From contig PBAX01000023.1 in the NCBI GenBank assembly GCA_002716385.1, positions 62,001 to 126,000 on the forward strand: 64,000 bases of DNA, in the 5' to 3' direction. Positions 9,778 through 20,630 of this stretch are shown one piece after another. The notes beneath the pieces were generated by a model. It searched no databases, was not told where the DNA came from, and worked only from the letters and a program-made list of their open reading frames with translations. How positions within the stretch are numbered: the first letter of the stretch is position 1; each line of letters begins with the position of its first letter. The position numbers were made by a program, and so were the translations under genes. The DNA comes from Phycisphaerae bacterium (GTDB taxonomy: Bacteria; Planctomycetota; Phycisphaerae; Phycisphaerales; SM1A02).

Positions 9778-11784
9778 ATGAGGCCGACTGGTTCATTACT
9801 AGCATGCCTAACGCTGGGTCTGCCCACTGCATCAGCAGATGTAATAAAGGTCCCTGACCAATATGAAACCATACAGGCTGCTGTTGACGTCGCAGTTGAT
9901 GGTGACGTGATCCTCGTTTCTCCTGGCGTCTATACATCTGCCCAGGAAGGGCACGTTGTACTTGTATTCGAAAAGACAATCACCATTCGATCAGCAAAAG
10001 GTCCGGAGGCCACCATCATCGATGGCGAAGATGCTCGTCGATGCATCGCATGTATCGATTGCAAAGATGGAACTATCGAAATTGATGGCTTCACACTCAC
10101 CAACGGCAACAGTACCTCCTTCGACTATGACAGCGACGGAGAATCAAGCTACTGGGAAAACGACGGTGGCGGGGTACTGCTTCACAACAATGACGATGTA
10201 CGTATTGAGAACTGCATCATCACTGAAAATCATACCGAGTCATGGGGAGGCGGAATTTTTGATTATAAAAACAATCATACCGCAATCATTGGCTGCACAA
10301 TCGAAAACAACAACGGATTCGTTGGTGCTGGAGTCGCCAATTATGAAGGCGAAACATTCACGATTGACTCATGCCTGATCAGAAACAATGATGCCGAGTA
10401 TTACGGCGGCATATACTCCTTCTACTCGCCTGATTCCAAAGTCGTGAATTCAACAATCACACATAACACCAGCCTTCAGAGTGGAGGCGGCATCGCCTCT
10501 GATCTTATCACCCTTGAGAATGTCATTGCCTGCGAGAACATCCCTGATCAAATACTTGGATATTGGCAAAACAATGGAAGAGTGTGCCTATCCAATTCAT
10601 GTGACGATGAAAATCAAGACGGTATACCCGACGTATGCCAAAGTGATTCAAGCGATGGAACGCTCAATGTGCCATTGGATTTTCCAAACATCCAAGACGC
10701 AATCGACGCCGCCAGTTACGGAGACACTATCCTAGTCGCCCCAGGGACCTATTCGAGCACAGATTCTCATGTCCTGAACACTGGTGGCAAACCCCTAACC
10801 ATTCGGGCGACAGGATCCCCACAAGAAACCATCCTAGACGGCAATGCTGTCATGCCAGTTGTCGTCTGCACCAGTGGCGAAGGAACCACGACAGTTATCC
10901 AAGGATTCACGATCCAGAATGGCCTTTCAAACTATGGAGGCGGCATTCGTTGCGTCTACAGTGGGCCTGTTTTTCGTGATTGCGTGATCCGTGAGAACAT
11001 CGCAGAATATGCTGGCGGCGGAATCTATTTCGACAACAGCAATAGCACCATGACGGATTGCGTCGTAACACTGAATAAGGAACTGGGAGGAGGAGTCGGC
11101 GGCGGCGGCATATATTGCCGTGGTGGCTCTGATGTAACACTTCACAGCTGTCTCATAACAGATAATGAAGGTTATATTGGCGGTGGTCTTTCAATAAACC
11201 GCTCATCGATTACCGCAACGGACTCGATGTTCATCAACAATATAGCCACAGATGATGAATATCCGGATTGGTCGGGTGGAGGCGGGATCACTGGCTACGA
11301 AGCTGATCTGGAACTGAATCAATGTGAAATCAGCAACAACTACACTTCCGGAAGAGGTGGCGGAATTGATCTCGCTGCTCAATCAAGCCTGACTGCCATG
11401 AATTGCGTGATATCAAACAACGTGTCAACAGATGATGGTGGCGGAATACACTCAATTGATAGCACTATGCTACTAACCAGCTCAACGATCTGCGGCAATG
11501 CCCCCGATCAGATCTACGGCCCATGGACTGATGGCGGTCAGAATACTGTTGAATATATCTGTCCAAATGATTCTGGAGCGTGCTGTATATCGACATGGGT
11601 CGTCTGTGAGATCTCCGATGAATTCGATTGTCTTCGATTTGGAGGGACATGGATGGGAACAGGCACGACCTGTGAGGAATCGGCATGCCCATCCCAATGC
11701 ATTGGCGATGCAAATGGTGATGGAAATGTTGGAATCAACGACATTCTGCTTGTCATTGCGCAGTATGGCGCAACCTGCCCATGA
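9778..11784 (+). CDS. Secreted parallel beta-helix protein with GACC module and half dockerin
   Basis: Predicted secreted protein of 668 residues with an AAGGAG-type ribosome site 10-15 bases before ATG 9778 and a signal peptide of about 20 residues. Two homologous units follow. Each opens with a VP-x-(D)-(Y/F)-x-(T/N)IQ-A-(V/I)DA-x-x-GD motif and an APGTY/SPGVY strand, and continues as repeated GGGI-x-x-x/NC-x-I-x-x-N turns typical of right-handed beta-helices of pectate-lyase-like folds. A GACC six-cysteine module lies near residues 600-640, then one EF-hand-like dockerin repeat (CIGDANGDGNVGINDILLVI) where relatives have two. No catalytic signature is visible, so carbohydrate binding or structure is as likely as lyase activity. 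It is markedly AT-richer than its neighbours. Confidence 0.8.
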   Translation: MRPTGSLLACLTLGLPTASADVIKVPDQYETIQAAVDVAVDGDVILVSPGVYTSAQEGHVVLVFEKTITIRSAKGPEATIIDGEDARRCIACIDCKDGTIEIDGFTLTNGNSTSFDYDSDGESSYWENDGGGVLLHNNDDVRIENCIITENHTESWGGGIFDYKNNHTAIIGCTIENNNGFVGAGVANYEGETFTIDSCLIRNNDAEYYGGIYSFYSPDSKVVNSTITHNTSLQSGGGIASDLITLENVIACENIPDQILGYWQNNGRVCLSNSCDDENQDGIPDVCQSDSSDGTLNVPLDFPNIQDAIDAASYGDTILVAPGTYSSTDSHVLNTGGKPLTIRATGSPQETILDGNAVMPVVVCTSGEGTTTVIQGFTIQNGLSNYGGGIRCVYSGPVFRDCVIRENIAEYAGGGIYFDNSNSTMTDCVVTLNKELGGGVGGGGIYCRGGSDVTLHSCLITDNEGYIGGGLSINRSSITATDSMFINNIATDDEYPDWSGGGGITGYEADLELNQCEISNNYTSGRGGGIDLAAQSSLTAMNCVISNNVSTDDGGGIHSIDSTMLLTSSTICGNAPDQIYGPWTDGGQNTVEYICPNDSGACCISTWVVCEISDEFDCLRFGGTWMGTGTTCEESACPSQCIGDANGDGNVGINDILLVIAQYGATCP

Positions 11785-11841
11785 CTCCACCTGCATCACT
11801 CGTCTAGAAATCTGATTCTTCAATGCCATATACAGAGCAGA

Positions 11842-12744
11842 ATGATGACGAAGGGACATACCCAAACCAATCAACCAGTCTCAGTAATCGGCCTCGGCGC
11901 CATGGGATCGGGGATTGCGAGTACATTCTTGGATGCGGGATGCCAGGTGTCCGTGTGGAATCGATCCCGGAAAAAGATCGATGCCTTGGCCTCACTTGGA
12001 GCGCACGCCTGCGATAGTCCCACAAATGCCATCCAGGCCAGTCCTCATATCGTGGTCTGCCTTACGGGCTACGCCGCATGGGAGAACGTAATCCAAGACC
12101 ATCGGCTCCAGAACCATCTCGAAGACAAGTTCATCATCCAGCTGACAGGCGGCACGATCGATGAGGTACAGACACACGCTTCATTGATCGAGGAAAATCG
12201 CGGCCGGATAGCGGACGGCGCCTTGATGTGCTTTCCCCGCCAACTGGGCACAGAAGATGCCTCCCTCTTGATGGCTGGCAAGGCTGAAGTGCTTGAAGAG
12301 TGCGATGGATTGCTTCGCCTGCTTGATCCGAACTGGACGAATCTGGGGGACGATTTGACGAAGCCCTCAATCCTGAGCCGATCACTGACCGCCGGCATCG
12401 TCACCTCATTGATCGGTCTTCTGAATGGAATGGCCATCTGCCGGGCAGGCGGTATTCCGCTCGAACTCTTCATGCAGCACATGGAGAAAGCGGAATCAAT
12501 TGTGCCTGCAGAGAAGCGGAGGCTGATCGAAGCCGTCCGGGAAGGCCGCACCGAGGAGACCCAGGCATCCATCAAGACATGGACAGGGGCGCACGAAACC
12601 ATCCATTCCGTAGCCGAACAACTCGGAACCAATCTCGTGCTTCAAGATTCGATCAAGTTCGTCCTGCAGGAAGGTCAGAGACTGGGCCTTGGCGAACATG
12701 ATCTCTCCGCCATCATCGATGTCTTCATATCAAAGAAAGCATGA
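11842..12744 (+). CDS. NAD(P)-dependent oxidoreductase, beta-hydroxyacid dehydrogenase superfamily, imine-reductase-like
   Basis: Protein of 300 residues, normal for the family. The N-terminal Rossmann fold shows VIGLGAMGSGIA with an NRS segment after strand 2, typical of NADP-preferring members. The central motif GGTIDEV...ADGALMCFPRQLG resembles imine reductases (DGA-x-x-x-P-x-x-IG). The catalytic Lys of classical 3-hydroxyisobutyrate dehydrogenases (GxxGxxxKxxxN) is not seen; that helix reads SRSLTAGIVTSLIGLLNG. I infer an IRED-like or orphan beta-HAD reductase of unknown substrate. Start could be 11842 or the adjacent ATG 11845. Its stop overlaps a GTG/ATG-rich start region of a small membrane protein, suggesting co-transcription. 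Confidence 0.8.
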   Translation: MMTKGHTQTNQPVSVIGLGAMGSGIASTFLDAGCQVSVWNRSRKKIDALASLGAHACDSPTNAIQASPHIVVCLTGYAAWENVIQDHRLQNHLEDKFIIQLTGGTIDEVQTHASLIEENRGRIADGALMCFPRQLGTEDASLLMAGKAEVLEECDGLLRLLDPNWTNLGDDLTKPSILSRSLTAGIVTSLIGLLNGMAICRAGGIPLELFMQHMEKAESIVPAEKRRLIEAVREGRTEETQASIKTWTGAHETIHSVAEQLGTNLVLQDSIKFVLQEGQRLGLGEHDLSAIIDVFISKKA

Positions 12745-12755
12745 AAGGAATCGTG

Positions 12756-12950
12756 ATGATGAAAGGTCTCAATTCACGCGGAACGCTTTTCTGGATCGTG
12801 CTGCTCATCGCCACAGCCATCCCACCTGTGACCACACCGGTCGATAAATGGACCGGATGGACCGTGTACTCGCTTGTGGGCGCCATCGTCTGCATCGTGG
12901 GTTTGATCGTGGCGTTTGTCAGAAGCCATGGGCCCACTAAGGAGTCGTGA
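12756..12950 (+). CDS. Small two-span membrane protein, unknown function
   Basis: Short protein of 64 residues with two predicted transmembrane segments (FWIVLLIATAIPP and VYSLVGAIVCIVGLIVAFV) joined by a short loop containing DKWTGW. ATG 12756 is preferred because AAAGGAA lies 6-8 bases upstream; the ORF track begins at 12741, where the ATG overlaps the previous stop. Either choice implies translational coupling to the oxidoreductase. No family is recognised. It ends 28 bases before a convergent gene. Confidence 0.55.
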   Translation: MMKGLNSRGTLFWIVLLIATAIPPVTTPVDKWTGWTVYSLVGAIVCIVGLIVAFVRSHGPTKES

Positions 12951-12978
12951 ATGATGGCGTGCCGAAACGCCTATCGCT

Positions 12979-13407
12979 TCAGACCTTCTCGAACACCAAC
13001 TGAAGCTGGTTGCCCGGACGAGGAATCTCGACATTGGTCATGAAGGCCTTGATGAGCGCGAGCCCACGACCACTGGCGATCGTCAGGTTCTCATCGGCGG
13101 TTGGATCGGGCACAGTCTCGGGATCGAAACCCGGCCCCTCGTCCTGAATGCTCATCTCGATACGGGTCTCGCTTACCGAGCAGGAGAAGAGAATCCGCTT
13201 CGACTCGTCGCCACCGTTGCCATGCATCATGGCATTGGTCAGAGCCTCCTCGAGTGACAGACGGACGGCGAAACTCGCCGACTCATCGAAACCCTTCGAC
13301 GTACATGCCTCGAGAACCTCGCCCACAGCGACATCGATCTCTGCTCGCTTGCTGGCCAGATCGTATTCCTTGTGCCAGGCGTCGGGATTCATCTGTTCAC
13401 TGGACAT
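12979..13407 (-). CDS. Anti-sigma-factor-type serine kinase, RsbW/SpoIIAB-like HATPase
   Basis: Cytoplasmic protein of 142 residues with a single GHKL ATPase domain. The N box reads LSLEEALTNAMMHGN, the G1 box is DEGPGFDPETV, and the G2 box is SGRGLALIKAFM. These match RsbW-like serine kinases, which bind and inhibit a sigma factor and phosphorylate a STAS antagonist. The STAS gene lies just upstream on the same strand (70-base gap), so the two probably form a partner-switching pair. No sigma factor gene is in the window, so the regulated target is unknown. The molecular function is secure; the partner assignment is inferred. Confidence 0.88.
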   Translation of the reverse strand: MSSEQMNPDAWHKEYDLASKRAEIDVAVGEVLEACTSKGFDESASFAVRLSLEEALTNAMMHGNGGDESKRILFSCSVSETRIEMSIQDEGPGFDPETVPDPTADENLTIASGRGLALIKAFMTNVEIPRPGNQLQLVFEKV

Positions 13408-13477
13408 CCGTTTGGTGGCCCCTGCTGAATTGGAACTGATACCGTCGAGGAGTCGACTGAAGCGTCCCTTCTATCTC

Positions 13478-13828
13478 TCAGGAGAAAGACTCGCGAGCAG
13501 ACAGAGAGGTGTCGTGAATCGAGAAGATTCGATCAAGTTTCGTGATCTTGAAGATCTCGAAGATCTCCGGCGCGATGTTCGCCAGACACATCCGACCACC
13601 GCCATCCTTGCTCCGGTTGTTGACGGTGATCAACACGCCAAGCGCCGCGGATGAAAGGTGACGAACATTTCCGAAGTCGATGATCAACTTGGGAGCCGCC
13701 TTGCCTTCAAGCGCAGCGTTCAATTCAGTGCCGATCTGCTGGATGTTGGCTTCATCCAGAATGTCCTGCTGAATGAACGAGACCTCGATCACACCACCTG
13801 CATCATCAATCTTAAGCATGTCGCTCAT
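13478..13828 (-). CDS. STAS-domain anti-anti-sigma factor
   Basis: Protein of 116 residues covering one STAS domain. The strand KLIIDFGNVRHLSSAALGVL carries the Ser-Ser pair, one of which is the usual target of RsbW-like kinases. A ribosome site, AGGGA, precedes ATG 13828 by about 5 bases. It is immediately upstream of the HATPase kinase gene on the same strand and 32 bases downstream of the secretin gene, so all three may be read as one minus-strand unit. When dephosphorylated such proteins sequester the kinase and release a sigma factor or another output protein. Confidence 0.9.
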   Translation of the reverse strand: MSDMLKIDDAGGVIEVSFIQQDILDEANIQQIGTELNAALEGKAAPKLIIDFGNVRHLSSAALGVLITVNNRSKDGGGRMCLANIAPEIFEIFKITKLDRIFSIHDTSLSARESFS

Positions 13829-13860
13829 CGGAATCCCTTACAGAAGTCGAAGCCCATTGA

Positions 13861-16833
<2,973 letters not shown>

Positions 16834-17043
16834 GAAAATCTCCGTCTCCCTCTCAATGGAGGGATTCACCTCGTCACAACATCCAGCCAACCGAATCGAT
16901 CCGATGATGCAGAGACAGCATCGAGCCCAATTCCGGCTGGGCGTTCATATCGACCCTCACGGGCCTGAGAAGGCGTACTTTAAGTGCCAGAAGGCTGGTG
17001 GGCAACCGACATTCCCAAAGGGCATCAGATGGATTCAATGGGA

Positions 17044-18210
17044 TCAGACCGAACGTGCCTTTGCCTGGTCCATCAACTTGACGAACTCACGGAAAAGGTG
17101 GCTTGATTCATGAGGCCCAGGCGATGCTTCAGGATGAAACTGAACGGCGAAGATGGGCTTCTGAAGGTGCCTGAAGCCCGCCACGGTCTGATCGTTCAGA
17201 TGCACGTGAGTCACCTCACAACCAGCCTCCAGCAGGCTCTCCTGATCGACACAGAACCCATGGTTCTGACTCGTGATCTCCACTCGGTCCCTTATAAGGT
17301 CTGAAACGGGCTGATTTGCCCCTCTATGGCCAAATGGAAGCTTCCAGGTCTTCGCCCCGAGGGCCAGAGCCAGAAGTTGGTGCCCTAGACAGATACCGAA
17401 GGTTGGTATCTCGCCAGCCACCTCAGAAAGAGTCTCAATCAGCCCCTTGACGGCTGCTGGGTCCCCTGGACCGTTCGAAATGAAGAGGCCGTCGACGCCT
17501 GATTCACGAATTTGAACCGGCGTCACATCGGGGCCAACCCGTACAACTTCACAGCCAAGATCTGCTAAATGTCTGTAGATATTGTGTTTACCGCCGCAGT
17601 CGACCGCTAGCACCCGTCTTTTTCGATCTGTTGAGAGCTCTTCATCCAGACCAAGTTGAGGCCGCCAGTCCCCCAGCGTCTCCTCCCAGGGTGCATCGCT
17701 GCGACAAGCCGCCTGCTCGGCCAGGTTCTGACCGGCCATTTCAGGACTTTTTCTGGCCATTCCAACCAGATCCTCATCGGAGAGTGAATCGTCCAGACTG
17801 ATGACACCCCTGAGCGCTCCCGAAATCCGCAGGATCCTGACCAGAGCTCTGGTATCAATGCCCTCGATGGCTGGAATTCCATGAGCCGCCAGCCAGGGGC
17901 CCAGCTCCTGGGTGGATCTGGAGTTCGAGGCGATAAGAGATTTTTCTCGAATCACGAATCCCGAAACCTTGGGGCCATCGGACTCCACATCCTCGGGGCA
18001 GATGCCGTAGTTGCCGATCTGGGTGGCCGTCATCACGAGTATCTGCCCGGAGTAGCTCGGATCGGTCAAGGACTCCTGATAACCGGTCTGGGCCGTATTG
18101 AAGACGACTTCACCAACACCTTGCATGCCGGCACCGGATGCACCGAAGGAACTCCCGTGGAAGATGGTGCCATCTTCGAGAGCCAAACGGGCCGACTTGG
18201 GTTCATGCAT
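17044..18210 (-). CDS. carA: Carbamoyl-phosphate synthase small (glutaminase) subunit
   Basis: Protein of 388 residues, the normal length. It supplies ammonia from glutamine to CarB for carbamoyl phosphate in pyrimidine and arginine synthesis. The N-terminal CarA domain shows LEDGTIFHGSSFGA and GYQESLTDPSYSGQIL. The class I glutaminase domain has the nucleophile in FGICLGHQ (about residue 272) and the His/Glu pair in AVQFHPEASPGPHES. The ORF track starts at GTG 18216; ATG 18210 two codons later is equally possible. It is divergent from priA with under 40 bases between them, so their promoters overlap. carB is not in the window. Confidence 0.97.
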   Translation of the reverse strand: MHEPKSARLALEDGTIFHGSSFGASGAGMQGVGEVVFNTAQTGYQESLTDPSYSGQILVMTATQIGNYGICPEDVESDGPKVSGFVIREKSLIASNSRSTQELGPWLAAHGIPAIEGIDTRALVRILRISGALRGVISLDDSLSDEDLVGMARKSPEMAGQNLAEQAACRSDAPWEETLGDWRPQLGLDEELSTDRKRRVLAVDCGGKHNIYRHLADLGCEVVRVGPDVTPVQIRESGVDGLFISNGPGDPAAVKGLIETLSEVAGEIPTFGICLGHQLLALALGAKTWKLPFGHRGANQPVSDLIRDRVEITSQNHGFCVDQESLLEAGCEVTHVHLNDQTVAGFRHLQKPIFAVQFHPEASPGPHESSHLFREFVKLMDQAKARSV

Positions 18211-18249
18211 GTTCACAGCTGGTAAACAGTGTATATGGAGATTGGCCAG

Positions 18250-20559
18250 ATGAGTATCCTCCCAGAGATGCAGGAGCTTTTTCCACAGGCCAGAGTCGGC
18301 TTCGCCAGAGTTGCTGTCGAGCGAGGACTCGATCGCTATCCCGGCGGTCTGACCTATGCCCTGGATGAAACCCTTGCCGATCTGAAACCTGGGGAACGAG
18401 TGATTGTTCCACTAGGCCGGGGGAACTCCCCTACCGGCGGGTATGTCGTTGAAAGACTCGAATCCGTCGAGAACCCGCAGACGATGAAACATGTCATCAA
18501 GCGGGATGACTCCGCCCCCAGACTCCCGGTCGATCTGCTGAAGCTTGCCGAATGGATCGCCAGCTACTACATGGCACCACTGGGCCTCACCATCTCGGGC
18601 ATGCTGCCCTCCGCGGTGCGGCGAGGCACCGGCTCCGTCACGGTTCGACTGATCGATCTGGCGATGCAGGAGGAGGAGAGCAGACCACGCTCCCCCAAGC
18701 AGCGACACGTTCTGGAGACGATCCGCAATCTGCCGGCCGAGGAACGACCCATCGAACGCCGCAGGCTCGCGACCTTGTGCGAACTCAAGACCTGTGGACC
18801 AGTGGATCGTCTGGTTGCCTCAGGACATCTTGAAGAGACCAGACACACCTCGATCGAAGCCGCCTGGAGAAAAGCCGCTCCGGAAAGAGCCAATCCACCG
18901 ACACCAACGGAACGACAAAGGTCGATCATCGACGACATCACCGCCGTCATCGATGAGGGATTCGGAGTGCATCTCCTTCGTGGCATAACCGGCTCCGGCA
19001 AGACGGAGGTCTACATCCGTCTGATCGAACAGGTTGTCCGACGCGGAAAGATCGCACTCGTGCTCGTTCCTGAAATCTCACTGACCCCACAGACTGGCGG
19101 GCGGCTGACCAGCCGTTTTCCGGAACACCGGATCGCGATCCTTCATTCCGGACTCACGGATGCTCAGCGAAACCAGCAGTGGGCCAAAGTCGTCAACGAT
19201 GAAGTCGACATCGTTCTGGGTGCACGAAGCGCCGTGCTGGCGCCATTGCGACACCAGAGACTCGGACTGATCATCGTGGACGAGGAACATGACCAGTCCT
19301 ACAAGCAGGATTCGACGCCGCGGTATCACGGCCGGGACGTCGCCGTCCGTCTGGCTCAGATGTCCGGCTGTGTCGCCGTTCTGGGATCAGCGACCCCATC
19401 GATCGAGTCATGGGCCAACGCCACTCAACGAGGCGTGTACAAACTGCATGAAATGCTCGAACGGGCGCCGGGCCTGACCATTCCATCGGTACGACTTCTA
19501 GACATGGCCGAACAGAGACGTCATCTGCCACAGGGCCAGTCGATGCTTCTGGGCCCAGTTCTCGAAGACGCCCTACAGAGAACGCTCGATGACGGAGGGC
19601 AAGCGTTGCTGCTCCTCAACCGACGAGGCTTCGCTTCCTACATCACCTGTCGAAGCCGTGGATGCGGATGGGTTCTCAAATGCGATCAATGTGATTCGAC
19701 CATGGTCATGCATCGACAACGTGATCTGCCTCGCGGCGGCTTCGTCCGATGTCATCATTGCCAATCGGAACAACGAGTACCGAGGACATGCAAGGCCTGT
19801 GGTGGCGGACTCGGCGCATTCGGACTCGGAACCCAGCGTGTCGAGGAAACATTGGCCGCCAGATATGACGCACTTGTCCCAGGCGAAACGCTGCAAAGAA
19901 TCGACTCCGACACCATGCGTCGATCCGAGGATCTCCATTCCGTTCTGGAAGCCTTCGGACGGGGAACCGTCCGTGTGCTTCTTGGAACCCAGATGATCGC
20001 CAAGGGGCTCGACTATCCGGGCGTGCGACTGGTGGGCGTGATCGATGCGGACACATCTATCAACCTTCCCGACTTCCGCGCCTCGGAACGAACATTCCAA
20101 CTTGTCTCACAGGTCTGTGGCAGATGCGGCCGGGGAGACAAGCCTGGCATGGCCATCATCCAGACATTCAATCCCGATACCCCCGCGATTCGTCTGGCGG
20201 CGGAGAATCGATACCGCCAGTTCGCCGAGGGCGAACTGGCGGATCGCACGGTCTGCGGACTCCCACCAACCCGCCGCATGGCCCGACTGGTCATCTCCGA
20301 TCGGGATGAGCTGCGCTCCCATGCCGAGGCCGACCGACTTCGAACAGGTTTGCAAACCCATCTGGAGGATTCCGTGGAACTCCGGGGCCCGAGCCCATGC
20401 GTGATCACCAAGCTTTCGGGCCGATTTCGCAACCAGATCGAGCTCTATGCCCCAACGGCTCATGCCCTTCACGGGACCCTCTCGAAGGCTCGGGATGCCG
20501 GGCTCTTCGATCGGGCCGACCGAGTTGCGATCGACATGGACCCCGTTGCACTGATGTAG
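18250..20559 (+). CDS. priA: Primosomal protein N' (PriA replication-restart helicase)
   Basis: Protein of 769 residues. ATG 18250 is preferred because GGAG lies 9 bases upstream; the GTG 18229 of the ORF track is a weaker option. The N-terminal DNA-binding region precedes a superfamily 2 helicase core with Walker A GITGSGKTEVYIR (about residue 245) and Walker B DEEHDQSYKQ. The zinc-binding insertion has paired cysteines (CRSRGCGWVLKCDQC and CHHCQ...CKACGG), followed by helicase motifs around GTQMIAKGLDYPGV. PriA reloads the replisome at stalled forks. It is the first gene of a plus-strand run leading into sucA. Confidence 0.96.
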   Translation: MSILPEMQELFPQARVGFARVAVERGLDRYPGGLTYALDETLADLKPGERVIVPLGRGNSPTGGYVVERLESVENPQTMKHVIKRDDSAPRLPVDLLKLAEWIASYYMAPLGLTISGMLPSAVRRGTGSVTVRLIDLAMQEEESRPRSPKQRHVLETIRNLPAEERPIERRRLATLCELKTCGPVDRLVASGHLEETRHTSIEAAWRKAAPERANPPTPTERQRSIIDDITAVIDEGFGVHLLRGITGSGKTEVYIRLIEQVVRRGKIALVLVPEISLTPQTGGRLTSRFPEHRIAILHSGLTDAQRNQQWAKVVNDEVDIVLGARSAVLAPLRHQRLGLIIVDEEHDQSYKQDSTPRYHGRDVAVRLAQMSGCVAVLGSATPSIESWANATQRGVYKLHEMLERAPGLTIPSVRLLDMAEQRRHLPQGQSMLLGPVLEDALQRTLDDGGQALLLLNRRGFASYITCRSRGCGWVLKCDQCDSTMVMHRQRDLPRGGFVRCHHCQSEQRVPRTCKACGGGLGAFGLGTQRVEETLAARYDALVPGETLQRIDSDTMRRSEDLHSVLEAFGRGTVRVLLGTQMIAKGLDYPGVRLVGVIDADTSINLPDFRASERTFQLVSQVCGRCGRGDKPGMAIIQTFNPDTPAIRLAAENRYRQFAEGELADRTVCGLPPTRRMARLVISDRDELRSHAEADRLRTGLQTHLEDSVELRGPSPCVITKLSGRFRNQIELYAPTAHALHGTLSKARDAGLFDRADRVAIDMDPVALM

Positions 20560-20630
20560 GGGTCGGAACTCGTAAATCCAGTGTGGATTGGAGCCCTCCA
20601 GCCCCTTCAAGGAGGTTTGCCCGTGCTAGA

